In this document: in pieces, positions 11,177 through 20,333 of the stretch | Numbering within the stretch: position 1 is the stretch's first letter | Layout: every line of letters starts with the position of its first letter | NCBI RefSeq assembly: GCF_002900975.1 | Contig: NZ_PJON01000002.1 | Coordinates: forward strand, 620,001 to 684,000 | Direction: 5' to 3' | Length of the DNA stretch: 64,000 bases | DNA from: Tabrizicola aquatica | GTDB lineage: Bacteria; Pseudomonadota; Alphaproteobacteria; Rhodobacterales; Rhodobacteraceae | Position numbers and translations under genes: made by a program | The notes under the pieces: generated by a model | Told to the model about the DNA's origin: nothing | Databases searched by the model: none | Seen by the model: only the letters and a program-made list of their open reading frames with translations

Positions 11177-11422
11177 ATGACCCAGCGCCTGCACCTTGTC
11201 TTCGGCGGCGAGCTTACCGATCCGCAAGTGAACGTCTTCCGCGACGTTTCGAAGATTCACATCGTGGGCATGTTCCCGAACTATGAAACGGCCTTCCAGG
11301 CGTGGAAGGCCGAGGCCCAGCGCACGGTGGACAATGCCCACATGCGTTATTTCATCGCCCACATTCATCGTCTGCGGGACGAGGCCAAATCCGGGTCGAC
11401 GACCGAGGAACTTGGCGCGTAA
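11177..11422 (+). CDS. DUF4170 domain protein
   Basis: An 81-residue small protein, MTQRLHLVFGGELTDPQ at the start with a FRDVSKIHIVGMFPNYETA segment, matching the DUF4170 family of alphaproteobacteria. Function is unknown. It precedes the Kdo transferase gene by 3 bp and lpxK after that, an arrangement frequent in Rhodobacterales, which hints at a link to lipid A/Kdo assembly. Soluble, no signal peptide. Confidence 0.88.
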   Translation: MTQRLHLVFGGELTDPQVNVFRDVSKIHIVGMFPNYETAFQAWKAEAQRTVDNAHMRYFIAHIHRLRDEAKSGSTTEELGA

Positions 11423-11425
11423 ATC

Positions 11426-12616
11426 ATGCCGGCTTCGCTGGGACTGACGCTGTACAACCTGGGGCAGCGGCGCGAGCCGGGCGCCGGGGCCGCCCGGCCG
11501 GTACGGCCGGCCGGGCGTCTGGTCTGGCTGCATGCGCCCAGCGAATCCACGGCTGGCGCGATGCTGGCTCTGGCGCACCGATTGGCCGAGGAGGACGGGG
11601 TTGGTGTCCTGCTGACCTGTCCGGGCCAGCCTACGCCAAGGGCGGGCGTGATCCTGCAGCCGCCGCCTGCCGACACCCCACCCGAGGCGCGGGCCTTCCT
11701 TGATCATTGGCGTCCCGAAGTCGCGGTCTTCGCCGATGGTGAGCTTCGTCCGGCCGCGATGCACGAGACGGCCGAGCGGAAGATCCCCATGCTGATGGTA
11801 AATGGCCAAAACCCTGCCTTCCTGCGAGAGCGGGACGGCTGGTATCCCGGTCTGATGCGGGCGCTGCTGTCGCGCTTTCGCCATATCGGGTGCGTGGATG
11901 AGACTGCCGCGCGCGCCTTTCGCAAGGCGGGTGGCGCCCTTTCCGCGGTGGCAGTCGTCGGCCGGATGGAGCAGGAAAACAGCGTTCCGCCCTGCCTGGA
12001 GGCGGAGCGCGCCGCCCTTGCCCGGATGATCGCGTCGCGCCCGGTCTGGTTCGCCGCCGGGGTGCCCGAGAATGAAGAAACTGCCGTAATCCAGGCGCAT
12101 CGCATTGCCGTGCAGCACTCGCACCGGTTGCTGATGATCATGATGCCACTTGATCCGACACGCTCTGCCGTCCTGGCGCAGCGGCTGGAGGATGAGGGCT
12201 GCATAGTCGCGCAGCGGTCGTTGGACGAAGAGCCAGAGCCCGAGGTCGAGGTTTTCATCGTCGACAACCCGGCGGAATATGGGCTGTGGTATCGGCTGGC
12301 GCCCATCAGCTATCTGGCCGGCAGCCTGATCGGCAAGGGGCCAACGCGCAGCCCGGCAGAACCTGCGGCCCTTGGCTCGGCCATCCTGCACGGGCCGCGC
12401 ACCGGGGGCCATGGGCCGCTGTTCGGGCGACTGGGTGCGGCGCGGGCGACGCGGGCCGTCGCCTCGGCCGTCGATCTGGGCGAAGCTTTGGGCGACCTAC
12501 TTGCGCCCGACCGCGCGGCGCGTCTGGCCCATGCGGCCTGGTCCGTGATCAGTGACGGGGCCGAGGTGACCGAGGCCGTGATGAACCGGGTGCGTGCCAT
12601 CCTGGACGACGCCTGA
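11426..12616 (+). CDS. waaA: 3-deoxy-D-manno-octulosonic acid (Kdo) transferase
   Basis: A 396-residue GT-B glycosyltransferase that adds Kdo to lipid IVA. Seen: an N-terminal WLHAPSESTAGAMLALAHRL segment holding the family Glu, a central VNGQNPAFLRERDGWYPGL region, and a C-terminal donor-site segment EPAALGSAILHGPRTGG, as in the family. The usual GGHNPLEPA is altered here to KGPTRSPAEPAA. It lies 3 bp after the DUF4170 gene and overlaps lpxK by 1 base (TGATG). Together they are the Kdo-lipid A stage of LPS synthesis. Confidence 0.82.
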   Translation: MPASLGLTLYNLGQRREPGAGAARPVRPAGRLVWLHAPSESTAGAMLALAHRLAEEDGVGVLLTCPGQPTPRAGVILQPPPADTPPEARAFLDHWRPEVAVFADGELRPAAMHETAERKIPMLMVNGQNPAFLRERDGWYPGLMRALLSRFRHIGCVDETAARAFRKAGGALSAVAVVGRMEQENSVPPCLEAERAALARMIASRPVWFAAGVPENEETAVIQAHRIAVQHSHRLLMIMMPLDPTRSAVLAQRLEDEGCIVAQRSLDEEPEPEVEVFIVDNPAEYGLWYRLAPISYLAGSLIGKGPTRSPAEPAALGSAILHGPRTGGHGPLFGRLGAARATRAVASAVDLGEALGDLLAPDRAARLAHAAWSVISDGAEVTEAVMNRVRAILDDA

Positions 12617-13602
12617 TGCGCGCGCCCGGCTTCTGGTGGCGTGCCCCCAGCCATCCCGGGCTTTGGCCGCGCCTGCTGGCGCCCTTGGGCTGGGTCTATG
12701 CCGCAGCGACGGCGCGACGCTTGCGGCAAACGGGGTATCGGGCATCGGTCCCGGTCATCTGTGTCGGCAATCTGGTGGCTGGTGGGGCGGGGAAAACTCC
12801 GACCATCATCGCCTTGATCGAGCGGCTGACGGCGCGCGGCCATGCGGTGCATGTGGTTAGCCGGGGCTATGGTGGCCGGCTGGAAGGCCCGGTGCGCGTC
12901 ACATCGGACCATCAGGCCGAGGAAGTTGGGGACGAGCCGGTGCTGCTGTCCGCCTTTGGTCCGGTCTGGGTAGCGAAGGATCGGGCCGAGGGCGTGCGCG
13001 CGGCCGAGGCGGCAGGCGCGCGGGTGATCCTGCTGGATGACGGGTTCCAGAATCCGGCCGTCCTGCCATCGCTGGGGTTGGTCGTGGTGGACGCGGCAAA
13101 AGGGTTCGGCAATGGCCGCTGCATCCCCGCCGGTCCGTTGCGAGAGCCGGTGGCGGTCGGCCTTGCCCGGGCGGATCTGGTGCTGACCATCGGGGATGCG
13201 GCGGCGCAGGCGCGGTTCGACGCCATTTGGGGCGCGGCGGTCGCGGTTCCCCGGCTGCAGGCGCGGCTGGAGCCGTTGCAGATGGGGATGGACTGGGCCG
13301 GGCAAAGGGTGCTGGCCTTTGCCGGCATCGCTGATCCTTCGCGTTTCTTCGCGACGCTGCGGGGCGAGGGGGTAGAGCTGGTCCGCGGCGAGGCCCTGTC
13401 GGACCACGAGATGCTGTCGGAAACCCTTTTGCGCCGGCTGGAGGCCGAGGCGGCCGGGGCCAGTGCGCAACTGGTCACGACCGAGAAGGACGCAGCGCGA
13501 CTGCCCCCAGCCTGGCGGCCGAAGGTGTTGACGCTGGTGGTGCGGCTGCGGCTGGCGGACTGGTCGGCGCTGGACGCGGCCTTGGACCGGCTGGGGCTTT
13601 AG
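12616..13602 (+). CDS. lpxK: Tetraacyldisaccharide 4'-kinase LpxK
   Basis: A 328-residue kinase that phosphorylates the 4' position of the lipid A disaccharide. Seen: an N-terminal membrane-associated helix, the Walker A-type loop GNLVAGGAGKTPT at about residues 50-62, and the family motif LLDDGFQNPAV near residue 140. A C-terminal TEKDAARLP motif is also conserved. Start ATG overlaps the stop of waaA, and its 3' end overlaps the convergent CoA-transferase gene by 4 bp. Confidence 0.95.
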   Translation: MRAPGFWWRAPSHPGLWPRLLAPLGWVYAAATARRLRQTGYRASVPVICVGNLVAGGAGKTPTIIALIERLTARGHAVHVVSRGYGGRLEGPVRVTSDHQAEEVGDEPVLLSAFGPVWVAKDRAEGVRAAEAAGARVILLDDGFQNPAVLPSLGLVVVDAAKGFGNGRCIPAGPLREPVAVGLARADLVLTIGDAAAQARFDAIWGAAVAVPRLQARLEPLQMGMDWAGQRVLAFAGIADPSRFFATLRGEGVELVRGEALSDHEMLSETLLRRLEAEAAGASAQLVTTEKDAARLPPAWRPKVLTLVVRLRLADWSALDAALDRLGL

Positions 13603-14729
13603 TCCTTCAGAACCTCGTCCTGGTGCTGCCCCAGTCTGGGGGCCGGGCGGTCGAACGACAATTTCGCACCAGAGAAGGTCATCGGGCTGCGCACCCCGGG
13701 CAGCCCCTCGGGCGCGATTTGCAGGTTGCGGGCGATGACCTGCGGATCGGCGAAAACCTCGGCCATGTTGTTGATCGGCCCGGCGGGAACGCCCTCGGCC
13801 TCACAGGCTGCCAGAAGGTCGGCCTTGGCCCAGGTCCGCGTCGCGGCGGTCAGGCGGTCCGTCATCTCGGCCCGGTGGGCGATGCGGTCGGCGTTGGTCA
13901 GGAATTTCGGGTCGGTCGCCATGTCGTCCAGGCCCAGAAGCCGGCACAGGCGCTGGTATTGGCCGTCGTTCCCGGTCGCCAGGATCAGCCAGCCGTCCTT
14001 GCAGTCGAACACCGCGTAAGGCGCTAGGTTGGGATGCGCGTTGCCCATCAACCCCGGCGCCTTGCCCGAGGCGAGGTAGTTCATCGCCTGGTTCGCCATG
14101 ATGCTGGTCGCCACATCAAGCAGCGCCATGTCGATCTGCTGCCCCTCGCCCGTCCGGCCGCGCTGGACCAGGGCCGCAAGGATCGCGGTGGCCGCATAGA
14201 CGCCGGTGAAGATGTCCGTCACCGCGACGCCCACCTTCTGTGGCTGGCCATCGGCCGGGCCGGTCACGCTCATCAACCCGGACATGCCCTGGATGATGAA
14301 GTCATATCCCGCGCGGTGGGCATAGGGGCCGGTCTGGCCGAAGCCGGTGATCGAGCAATAGATGAGCCGCGGGTTCAGGGCGCGCAGGCTGTCGTAGTCC
14401 AGTCCGTATTTCGCCAGCCCGCCGACCTTGAAATTCTCGAGCACCACGTCGGCGTCGGCCACCAGGCGGCGGACGACCTCTTGCCCTTCGGCCGTGCGGA
14501 AATCGCAGGTGATCGAGCGTTTGCCCCGGTTTGCGGCATGGAAATAGGCCGCGGTCTTTTCGCCCCCGGCCTCGATGAACGGGGGGCCCCAGCGGCGGGT
14601 GTCGTCACCTTCCGGGGCCTCGACCTTGATCACGTCGGCGCCCAGGTCGGCCAGGGTCTGCCCGGCCCAGGGCCCGGCCAGGATCCGCGCCAGTTCGATG
14701 ACGCGGATGCCCTCCAGCGGCGCGGGCAT
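13599..14729 (-). CDS. CaiB/BaiF-family CoA transferase
   Basis: A 376-residue family III CoA transferase. Seen: the N-terminal LEGIRVIELARILAGPWAGQ, ADLGADVIKVEAP, and the downstream TAYFHAANRGKRSITCDFRT and VVENFKVGGL-type segments common to the family. These enzymes move CoA between carboxylic acids. The substrate pair cannot be read from sequence. It is 1 bp downstream of the DsbA gene on the same strand. Confidence 0.93.
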   Translation of the reverse strand: MPAPLEGIRVIELARILAGPWAGQTLADLGADVIKVEAPEGDDTRRWGPPFIEAGGEKTAAYFHAANRGKRSITCDFRTAEGQEVVRRLVADADVVLENFKVGGLAKYGLDYDSLRALNPRLIYCSITGFGQTGPYAHRAGYDFIIQGMSGLMSVTGPADGQPQKVGVAVTDIFTGVYAATAILAALVQRGRTGEGQQIDMALLDVATSIMANQAMNYLASGKAPGLMGNAHPNLAPYAVFDCKDGWLILATGNDGQYQRLCRLLGLDDMATDPKFLTNADRIAHRAEMTDRLTAATRTWAKADLLAACEAEGVPAGPINNMAEVFADPQVIARNLQIAPEGLPGVRSPMTFSGAKLSFDRPAPRLGQHQDEVLKD

Positions 14730-14730
14730 G

Positions 14731-15354
14731 TCAGCCGGCCAGTTCGGCGTCGATGATCGCCTTGAAGTCGGCCCAACCCATGTTGGAATGCTTGGCGCCG
14801 TTGACGAAGATCGTCGGCGTTCCGGTCACCCCGTCGGCGGCCATGTTCGCCTCGAACTGCTTGATCAGGGCTTCGGCCTTGGCCTGGTCGTTGAGGCAGG
14901 CATCCAGCCCGGCCTGGTCCAGACCCGCTGCAAGGCCGATCGTCTTCAGCTTGCCGACAACCTCCATCGGGTCCTGCGAGGCGGCCCAGTCCTGCTGCTG
15001 GTCGAACAGCATGTCGTGGATGCCGAAGTACCGCATGTCGCCACCACAGCGCGCCACCATCGCGGCCCAAAGGCCGTAGCGGTCGAAATAGACCTCGCGC
15101 AGGGTGAAGTGGACCTTGCCGGTATCGATGTATTCGGCCTTCAGGTTCTTGAACACGTTCGCATGGAAGGTCGCGCAGTGCGGGCAGGTGTAGCTGGCGT
15201 ATTCGACGATCTTGACCGGCGCATCGGGCGAACCCAGCGAAAAGTCGCCAGGGGCCGCGGTCGCGGGGTCGGCCTCTTGTGCCAGCGCGGGGGGCATCGC
15301 TGCGGTCGCGGCGGCGGCAAGGGCGATCATTGCGCGGCGGTTCAGTTTCAGCAT
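14731..15354 (-). CDS. DsbA-family periplasmic thiol oxidoreductase
   Basis: A 207-residue exported thioredoxin-fold protein: signal peptide with RRAMIALAAAATAAMPPALAQ, CPHC redox motif in YASYTCPHCATFH at about residues 53-65, an inserted helical domain, and the cis-Pro loop GVTGTPTIFVNG near residue 176. It probably introduces or isomerises disulfides in the periplasm. It ends 1 bp before the CoA-transferase gene and begins 2 bp after the DUF721 gene stop, so all three are likely one transcript. Confidence 0.93.
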   Translation of the reverse strand: MLKLNRRAMIALAAAATAAMPPALAQEADPATAAPGDFSLGSPDAPVKIVEYASYTCPHCATFHANVFKNLKAEYIDTGKVHFTLREVYFDRYGLWAAMVARCGGDMRYFGIHDMLFDQQQDWAASQDPMEVVGKLKTIGLAAGLDQAGLDACLNDQAKAEALIKQFEANMAADGVTGTPTIFVNGAKHSNMGWADFKAIIDAELAG

Positions 15355-15356
15355 CG

Positions 15357-15893
15357 TCAGGCGTCCTTCTTCATGCGCGGGCGAGTTAAGATGTTTTGCG
15401 CCAGCTGTTCAAGGGCACTGCGCAAGCCGGGATCGGCGATACCGTCGGCGGTCTCGCGCGCCTTGGCTTGCACGGTGGGGTCGGGTTGCCGCGCGGCTTT
15501 GGGCGCGGGGGCGAATTCGGCCTGACCCTCGGCAAAGCCGGTGGCTGCGGTCTGGGTCAGGTGGATGTGGCTGATCGCCGCATAGCCGTAGACGGCGTTC
15601 ACGCGTTCCTTCAGAACCGGCAGCGCCATCTGGACCATCGGCGCCTCGGCCGCCTTGACCAAAAGCGTGAGGGTGGCACCCATCCCGCCCTTGCCGTAAC
15701 CGATCTTCACCGGCCGGGTCTTGCGCGCCATTTCCTCGCCCGCAACCTCGGGCCAGTGGGTCAGCAGGCGCGCGACGGCAAAGCCCCGCGATTCGCCGGC
15801 GGCGCGGACCGAATCCTTCATCAGCCCGAAAGCGGACTCGAACCCGCGCATGCGGTGTTCGCCAGAGGGAGAGGTGAGCGGTTTGCGCGCCAT
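15357..15893 (-). CDS. DUF721 (DciA-like) protein
   Basis: A 178-residue protein with an N-terminal DUF721 region (VAGEEMARKTRPVKIGYGKGG, LTLLVKAAEAPMVQM). DUF721 includes DciA, a bacterial replicative-helicase partner in species lacking DnaC, and in alphaproteobacteria it usually sits by mutY and a DsbA gene exactly as here. The start MARKPLTSPSGEH at 15893 is chosen; the upstream 67 codons lack family similarity and overlap the mutY promoter region. Role in helicase loading is an inference. Confidence 0.85.
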   Translation of the reverse strand: MARKPLTSPSGEHRMRGFESAFGLMKDSVRAAGESRGFAVARLLTHWPEVAGEEMARKTRPVKIGYGKGGMGATLTLLVKAAEAPMVQMALPVLKERVNAVYGYAAISHIHLTQTAATGFAEGQAEFAPAPKAARQPDPTVQAKARETADGIADPGLRSALEQLAQNILTRPRMKKDA

Positions 15894-16023
15894 TTGGCTG
15901 TATTCTATCGCGGCAGGGCGGTCCTGCCAGCAGGCATTGCGTTTCAGACCATAAAGATCGCGTGACGCGAGGGTGAGGCTTCGGCCTCTGGCATTGCCGC
16001 CCGCAGCCGCTATCTTCGCCGCG

Positions 16024-17070
16024 ATGACCGATGACCTATCCGCCCAGCTTCTGGCCTGGTACGACCGCCACGCCCGCGTCATGCCCTGGCGCATCGCGCC
16101 CCAGGATCGGGCCGGGGGGGTGCGACCCGATCCCTATCGCGTCTGGCTGTCCGAGGTGATGCTGCAGCAGACCACGGTCGCGGCGGTGAAGGATTATTTC
16201 CACCGGTTTACCGCACGCTGGCCGACGGTGGCGGCGCTGGCGGCGGCCGAGGATGCGGCGGTGATGGGGGAATGGGCGGGGCTGGGCTATTATGCCCGGG
16301 CGCGGAACCTGCTGAAATGCGCGCGGGCCGTGGTCGCGGATCATGGCGGGCAGTTTCCCACGACGCGCGCCGGGCTGTTGGAGTTGCCGGGGATCGGGCC
16401 CTATACAGCCAGCGCCATCGCCTCGATTGCCTTCGACGAGGCGGCGACGGTGGTGGACGGGAATGTGGAGCGGGTGATGTCCCGGATGTTCCTGGTCGAG
16501 ACGCCGCTGCCCGCCGCCAAGCCCGCGATGACCGCCTTGGCCCAGAGGCTGACCCCGGTGGACCGACCCGGCGACTATGCCCAGGCGGTGATGGACCTGG
16601 GCGCGACGATCTGCACCCCGCGCAGCCCGGCCTGCGGGATCTGCCCCTGGAGCCACGCCTGCGCCGCCCGGGCCGAGGGGGTCCAGGCCGAACTGCCGCG
16701 CAAGACGCCCAAGGCGGACAAGCCGGTGCGGCGGGGCACGGTCTGGCTGGCGCACCGCGACGGCGCGGTCCTTTTGGAGCGGCGACCCGAGCGCGGGCTT
16801 CTGGGTGGGATGCTGGGCCTGCCTGGCGATGGTTGGGATGGCGCGGGGGGTGTGGTGCCGGCCGAAGCCGACTGGCAGGAGTTGGGCGAGGTGCGCCATA
16901 CCTTCACGCATTTCCATCTGATCCTGCAGGTTCTGGTGGGCCGGGCCGAGGGGACGGCCGCGCGGGGCGATTGGGTCCAGATGACCGACTTCCGACCCGC
17001 CGACCTGCCCACGGTGATGCGCAAGGCCTGGGACCTGGCCAGGGTTGGCATCGTTGAGAAATTGCCTTGA
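16024..17070 (+). CDS. mutY: A/G-specific adenine glycosylase MutY
   Basis: A 348-residue base-excision repair enzyme that removes adenine opposite 8-oxoguanine. Seen: helix-hairpin-helix ELPGIGPYTASAIASIAF with the catalytic Asp in VVDGNVERV, the [4Fe-4S] ligand pattern C-x6-C-x2-C-x5-C in CTPRSPACGICPWSHAC, and a C-terminal Nudix-like 8-oxoG-recognition domain. The ATG at 16024 (MTDDLSAQLL) is chosen over an upstream in-frame ATG. It is divergent from the DUF721 gene. Confidence 0.96.
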   Translation: MTDDLSAQLLAWYDRHARVMPWRIAPQDRAGGVRPDPYRVWLSEVMLQQTTVAAVKDYFHRFTARWPTVAALAAAEDAAVMGEWAGLGYYARARNLLKCARAVVADHGGQFPTTRAGLLELPGIGPYTASAIASIAFDEAATVVDGNVERVMSRMFLVETPLPAAKPAMTALAQRLTPVDRPGDYAQAVMDLGATICTPRSPACGICPWSHACAARAEGVQAELPRKTPKADKPVRRGTVWLAHRDGAVLLERRPERGLLGGMLGLPGDGWDGAGGVVPAEADWQELGEVRHTFTHFHLILQVLVGRAEGTAARGDWVQMTDFRPADLPTVMRKAWDLARVGIVEKLP

Positions 17071-17145
17071 ATTGTGGGTAACGAGCGGGCTGCTACTCTG
17101 CACCGCCTCTTTCGCGCTGCTGTCCGTCGCACTAGATTGCCGGGG

Positions 17146-18261
17146 ATGAGCCCTGTGCCCCTAGCCCTGCCGTTCTGGCTGTCGATGTGCCTGCCACCGC
17201 TTGCGGTGGTGGGCATGGTCTATGGCGGCTGGACCATCGCGCTGTTGCCGATCTCGACCTGGTGGCTCTTTACGTTGCTGGACGCGTTGACCGGGCTGAA
17301 TCGCGACAATCCCGACCCCCATGCGGATGAAGGCGCGTTGACCTGGCACAAGGCGGTGACGCTGGTCTGGTTCCCGGTTCAGTTCGCGCTGCTGGTCGCA
17401 ATGCTATGGTATGTGCCCCGGGCCGACCACCTGGATACGGGCGAACGGATCGCGCTGTTCTTTGGGATGGGTGTGGTCGCCGGGACCATCGGGATCAACT
17501 ACAGCCACGAGTTGATGCACCAGAAATCGCGGCTGGAACGCTGGCTGGCCGATCTTTTGCTGGCCTCGGTCCTGTATTCGCATTTCCGGTCCGAACATCT
17601 ACGGGTCCACCATATCCACGTCGGCACCCCGCGCGACCCGGTGACGGCGCGGTATAATGAGGGGTTCCATCGCTTTTTCCCGCGCGTGCTGCTGCAATGC
17701 CCGCCGTCCGCCTGGCGGGCCGAGGTGGCAATGCTGGCGCGCAGGGGGCTGCCCTGGTGGCACCGGTCGAACCCGTTCTGGCGCTATGCCGTTCTGCAGG
17801 GCGCGATGCTTGCGCTGGCGATTGCGCTGGGCGGATGGTCCGGGCTGGGGCTGTTCCTGGTGCAGGCCGTCACGGCGATCTGGCAGCTGGAGCTGGTGAA
17901 CTACATCGAACACTACGGCCTTACGCGCCGGCATCTGGGCGAGGGCAAGTATGAACACGTCCTGCCGCGCCATAGCTGGAACGCTGAGCACAGGGCGTCG
18001 AACTGGCTGCTGATCAACCTCCAGCGTCACTCGGACCATCATTACAAGCCTGACCGCCGTTTCCCGCTGTTGCAGACCTATCCCAAGCACCAGGCGCCGC
18101 AGTTGCCCTACGGCTATCCGCTGATGACGATGGCTGCGATGGTTCCGCCGATCTGGAAGCGGCTGATGAACCGCAGGGTCAAGGCCTGGCGCAAACGGCA
18201 CTACCCGGACGTCAGCGACTGGCACCCCTATAACAAGGGGCTGAACCCGGTCGCGCCCTAG
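17146..18261 (+). CDS. alkB: AlkB-type membrane diiron alkane 1-monooxygenase
   Basis: A 371-residue membrane protein with about six transmembrane segments. The diiron His motifs are present: HELMHQ (121-126), EHLRVHH (150-156), the AlkB-specific NYIEHYGL (252-259) and LQRHSDHH (292-299). AlkB hydroxylates terminal carbons of alkanes with rubredoxin as donor. No rubredoxin gene or fused rubredoxin domain is nearby. The ATG at 17146 is preferred to a GTG 72 bp upstream because it starts just before the first membrane helix. It follows mutY by 75 bp. Confidence 0.93.
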   Translation: MSPVPLALPFWLSMCLPPLAVVGMVYGGWTIALLPISTWWLFTLLDALTGLNRDNPDPHADEGALTWHKAVTLVWFPVQFALLVAMLWYVPRADHLDTGERIALFFGMGVVAGTIGINYSHELMHQKSRLERWLADLLLASVLYSHFRSEHLRVHHIHVGTPRDPVTARYNEGFHRFFPRVLLQCPPSAWRAEVAMLARRGLPWWHRSNPFWRYAVLQGAMLALAIALGGWSGLGLFLVQAVTAIWQLELVNYIEHYGLTRRHLGEGKYEHVLPRHSWNAEHRASNWLLINLQRHSDHHYKPDRRFPLLQTYPKHQAPQLPYGYPLMTMAAMVPPIWKRLMNRRVKAWRKRHYPDVSDWHPYNKGLNPVAP

Positions 18262-19100
18262 GGTTTCCGCGCCGCCAGGCACAGGTTCTGGCTGGTCCGG
18301 CTGGCGGTCTGGTCACGGTTCAACCGGTCGACCAGACGGATCAACCCGACCCCCCAGGCCACCGGGTTCAGCAGCCGGGGACGAGGGCGTGCCTCGACCG
18401 CGCCGCCGCGCAGCCCGCCGGCGGTCCATCGCTTGGGCAGGAAACCGCCCTCCAGCAGCGCGCGGCCAAAGCCGTAGACCAGATTGTGGGTGAACGGCAG
18501 GCAAAAGCGGGTCTGGCGGATCACCGGACCGGGAACCAGGCCGGCGGCGGAAACCTGTTCCGACAGCTGAACAGGACGGTAAAGGCGCTCGTGGTTCGCC
18601 CAGATGCCCGCGAAAAGGCCAGAGCGAATGGGGCGCAAGCGCATGCACTCCAGCAGCCAGTTCACCGGATCCCAGGCAAAGGGGTAATCGGCATTCGGAA
18701 CCGTGGCCAAGAATATCCCGCCCGGCTTCAACACGCGGGCGACCCCGGCCAGTGCCGCGGCGGGGTCGGTCAGATGCTCCAACACTTCGGACATGACTAC
18801 GGCATCGAAGTGGGCATCCGGCAACGGCAGGTCCTCGGCCCGGGCGGAAAGCACGGTGAAACCCAGAGCGGCGGCCTTCCGTTCGGCTTCGGCGCGGGGC
18901 AGGGGGTCAAGCTCTACCCCCGTCGCGATCAGCCCCAACTCGGCATAAAGCGGCAGGTAGAAGCCCTGCCCGCAGCCCAGGTCCAGCACCCGTGCGCCGG
19001 CTGGCAAGGCCGACAGTTGCGCCAGAATCCAGGCCGCCCGGCGGCGGAAGGCCGGGTCGGGCTCCATCGGGTAATGGCGGTCGACAAGATCGTAGCGCAT
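18258..19100 (-). CDS. Class I SAM-dependent methyltransferase
   Basis: A 280-residue methyltransferase: motif I VLDLGCGQGFYLPLYAELG at about residues 39-57, motif II acidic VELDPLPRAEAE, and motif IV/V AVVMSEVLEHLTDPAAAL. A C-terminal region of about 130 residues may bind the acceptor. It is divergent from a glycosyltransferase and sits at the edge of the surface-glycan region, so a sugar or lipid-linked sugar is a plausible substrate (inference). The ATG at 19100 follows a stretch with no family similarity. Confidence 0.87.
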   Translation of the reverse strand: MRYDLVDRHYPMEPDPAFRRRAAWILAQLSALPAGARVLDLGCGQGFYLPLYAELGLIATGVELDPLPRAEAERKAAALGFTVLSARAEDLPLPDAHFDAVVMSEVLEHLTDPAAALAGVARVLKPGGIFLATVPNADYPFAWDPVNWLLECMRLRPIRSGLFAGIWANHERLYRPVQLSEQVSAAGLVPGPVIRQTRFCLPFTHNLVYGFGRALLEGGFLPKRWTAGGLRGGAVEARPRPRLLNPVAWGVGLIRLVDRLNRDQTASRTSQNLCLAARKP

Positions 19101-19169
19101 CGGGCCTTGGTTGCCTTGGGGATAGTGCGCAGCTAGGCTAACGGCCAACTCCCGGATGAGAAAGCGATA

Positions 19170-20333
19170 ATGCCCGCCACCCCGACCGCGCGACCGGGCC
19201 TTCTGGTCTGCCTCAGCTACTATCATCCCAACGTCTCGGGCCTGACGATTTCGGCCGCCGAACAGGCCGAAGAGTTCGTCCGGCGCGGCCACCCGGCAGC
19301 GGTGATCAGCGCGCGCCAGACGGGTGCCCCGGCGCGCGAGGTGATCAACGGGGTGCAGGTTTTCCGGTCCTGGATGGCTGGCCGCATCGGCAAGGCGCCG
19401 ATCATGCCGCTTTACCCGTTCACCATCTGGCGGGCGCTGGACGGGATGGCGATGGTCGGCATCCACATGCCCTGCCCCGAGGCCGGCATGGCCGCCCTGA
19501 TCGCGCGACTGCGCGGGCGGCGGGTGATCGTCAGCTATGTCACCTCGATCTCGACCGCGGACCGGGGCAGCCGGATCGTCCGGGCGCTGTCGGCCGCGTC
19601 GCATCTGGTGGCAGGCGTGCTGGCGGACCGCATCCAGGTGGTGTCGCAGGACTATGCCGAGAATTCGACCTTCTGCCGCCTGTTCCGCCGGAAACTGCGC
19701 TATGCCGTGATCCCGACGCCCTTCCCGCCGGAGGAGCAGCTGTTCCAGGCCTTGCGCCGGCCAAAAGGCGACGGACCGCTGCGGGTGGGCTATGTGGGCC
19801 GGTTGGCCCGGCAGAAAAGCCTGGGCATCCTGCTGCAGGCGATGGAGGGGCTGTCAGAGCGGATCGGGCGCGAGGTGGTGCTGGACCTTTGCGGCCCGGC
19901 CGCGGACATCATCGGCGAGACGGATTGGCAGGCAACGCTGCAGGCGGCAAATGCCTCCGAGGGCCGGATCAGGTATCACGGCGTTCTGCACGGGGCGGCC
20001 TTGCAGGCCTTCTACGGCGGGTTGGACCTGCTGGTCCTGCCGTCCACCGACCGGCAGGAGAGCTTTGGCCTGGTGCAGGTCGAGGCGATGCTGCAGGGCG
20101 TGCCGGTCGTCGCCTCGGACCTTGCCGGGATGCGCGAGCCGGTGCGGCAGACCGGGATGGGTCTCTTGTCCCGCCCGGGCGACCCGGATCATCTGCGCGA
20201 GTGCATCGCACGGGTGCTGACCGAGGGGCCGCCCCAGCGCGCCGACCTGGCCCGCTTGCGGCAGCTTTTCGGGCCAGACACCTCATGCGCCCCCTATTTC
20301 GACCTGGCCGAGGAGATTGCGCGTCAGTCCTGA
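19170..20333 (+). CDS. Glycosyltransferase family 4 (GT-B) enzyme
   Basis: A 387-residue GT-B glycosyltransferase. Seen: the N-terminal acceptor region LLVCLSYYHPNVSGLTISAAEQ, the donor-site PLRVGYVGRLARQKSLGILL near residue 205 and ESFGLVQVEAMLQGVPVVASDLAG near residue 298, the classic GT4 EX7E segment. It probably uses a nucleotide sugar in the cytoplasm. It ends 10 bp overlapping the convergent GT39-like gene and belongs to the surface-glycan cluster. Confidence 0.9.
   Translation: MPATPTARPGLLVCLSYYHPNVSGLTISAAEQAEEFVRRGHPAAVISARQTGAPAREVINGVQVFRSWMAGRIGKAPIMPLYPFTIWRALDGMAMVGIHMPCPEAGMAALIARLRGRRVIVSYVTSISTADRGSRIVRALSAASHLVAGVLADRIQVVSQDYAENSTFCRLFRRKLRYAVIPTPFPPEEQLFQALRRPKGDGPLRVGYVGRLARQKSLGILLQAMEGLSERIGREVVLDLCGPAADIIGETDWQATLQAANASEGRIRYHGVLHGAALQAFYGGLDLLVLPSTDRQESFGLVQVEAMLQGVPVVASDLAGMREPVRQTGMGLLSRPGDPDHLRECIARVLTEGPPQRADLARLRQLFGPDTSCAPYFDLAEEIARQS

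Noticed and set aside
16024-18261. Alkane-degradation operon based on alkB
   Set aside because: No rubredoxin, rubredoxin reductase, alcohol or aldehyde dehydrogenase is adjacent; alkB follows the DNA-repair gene mutY.
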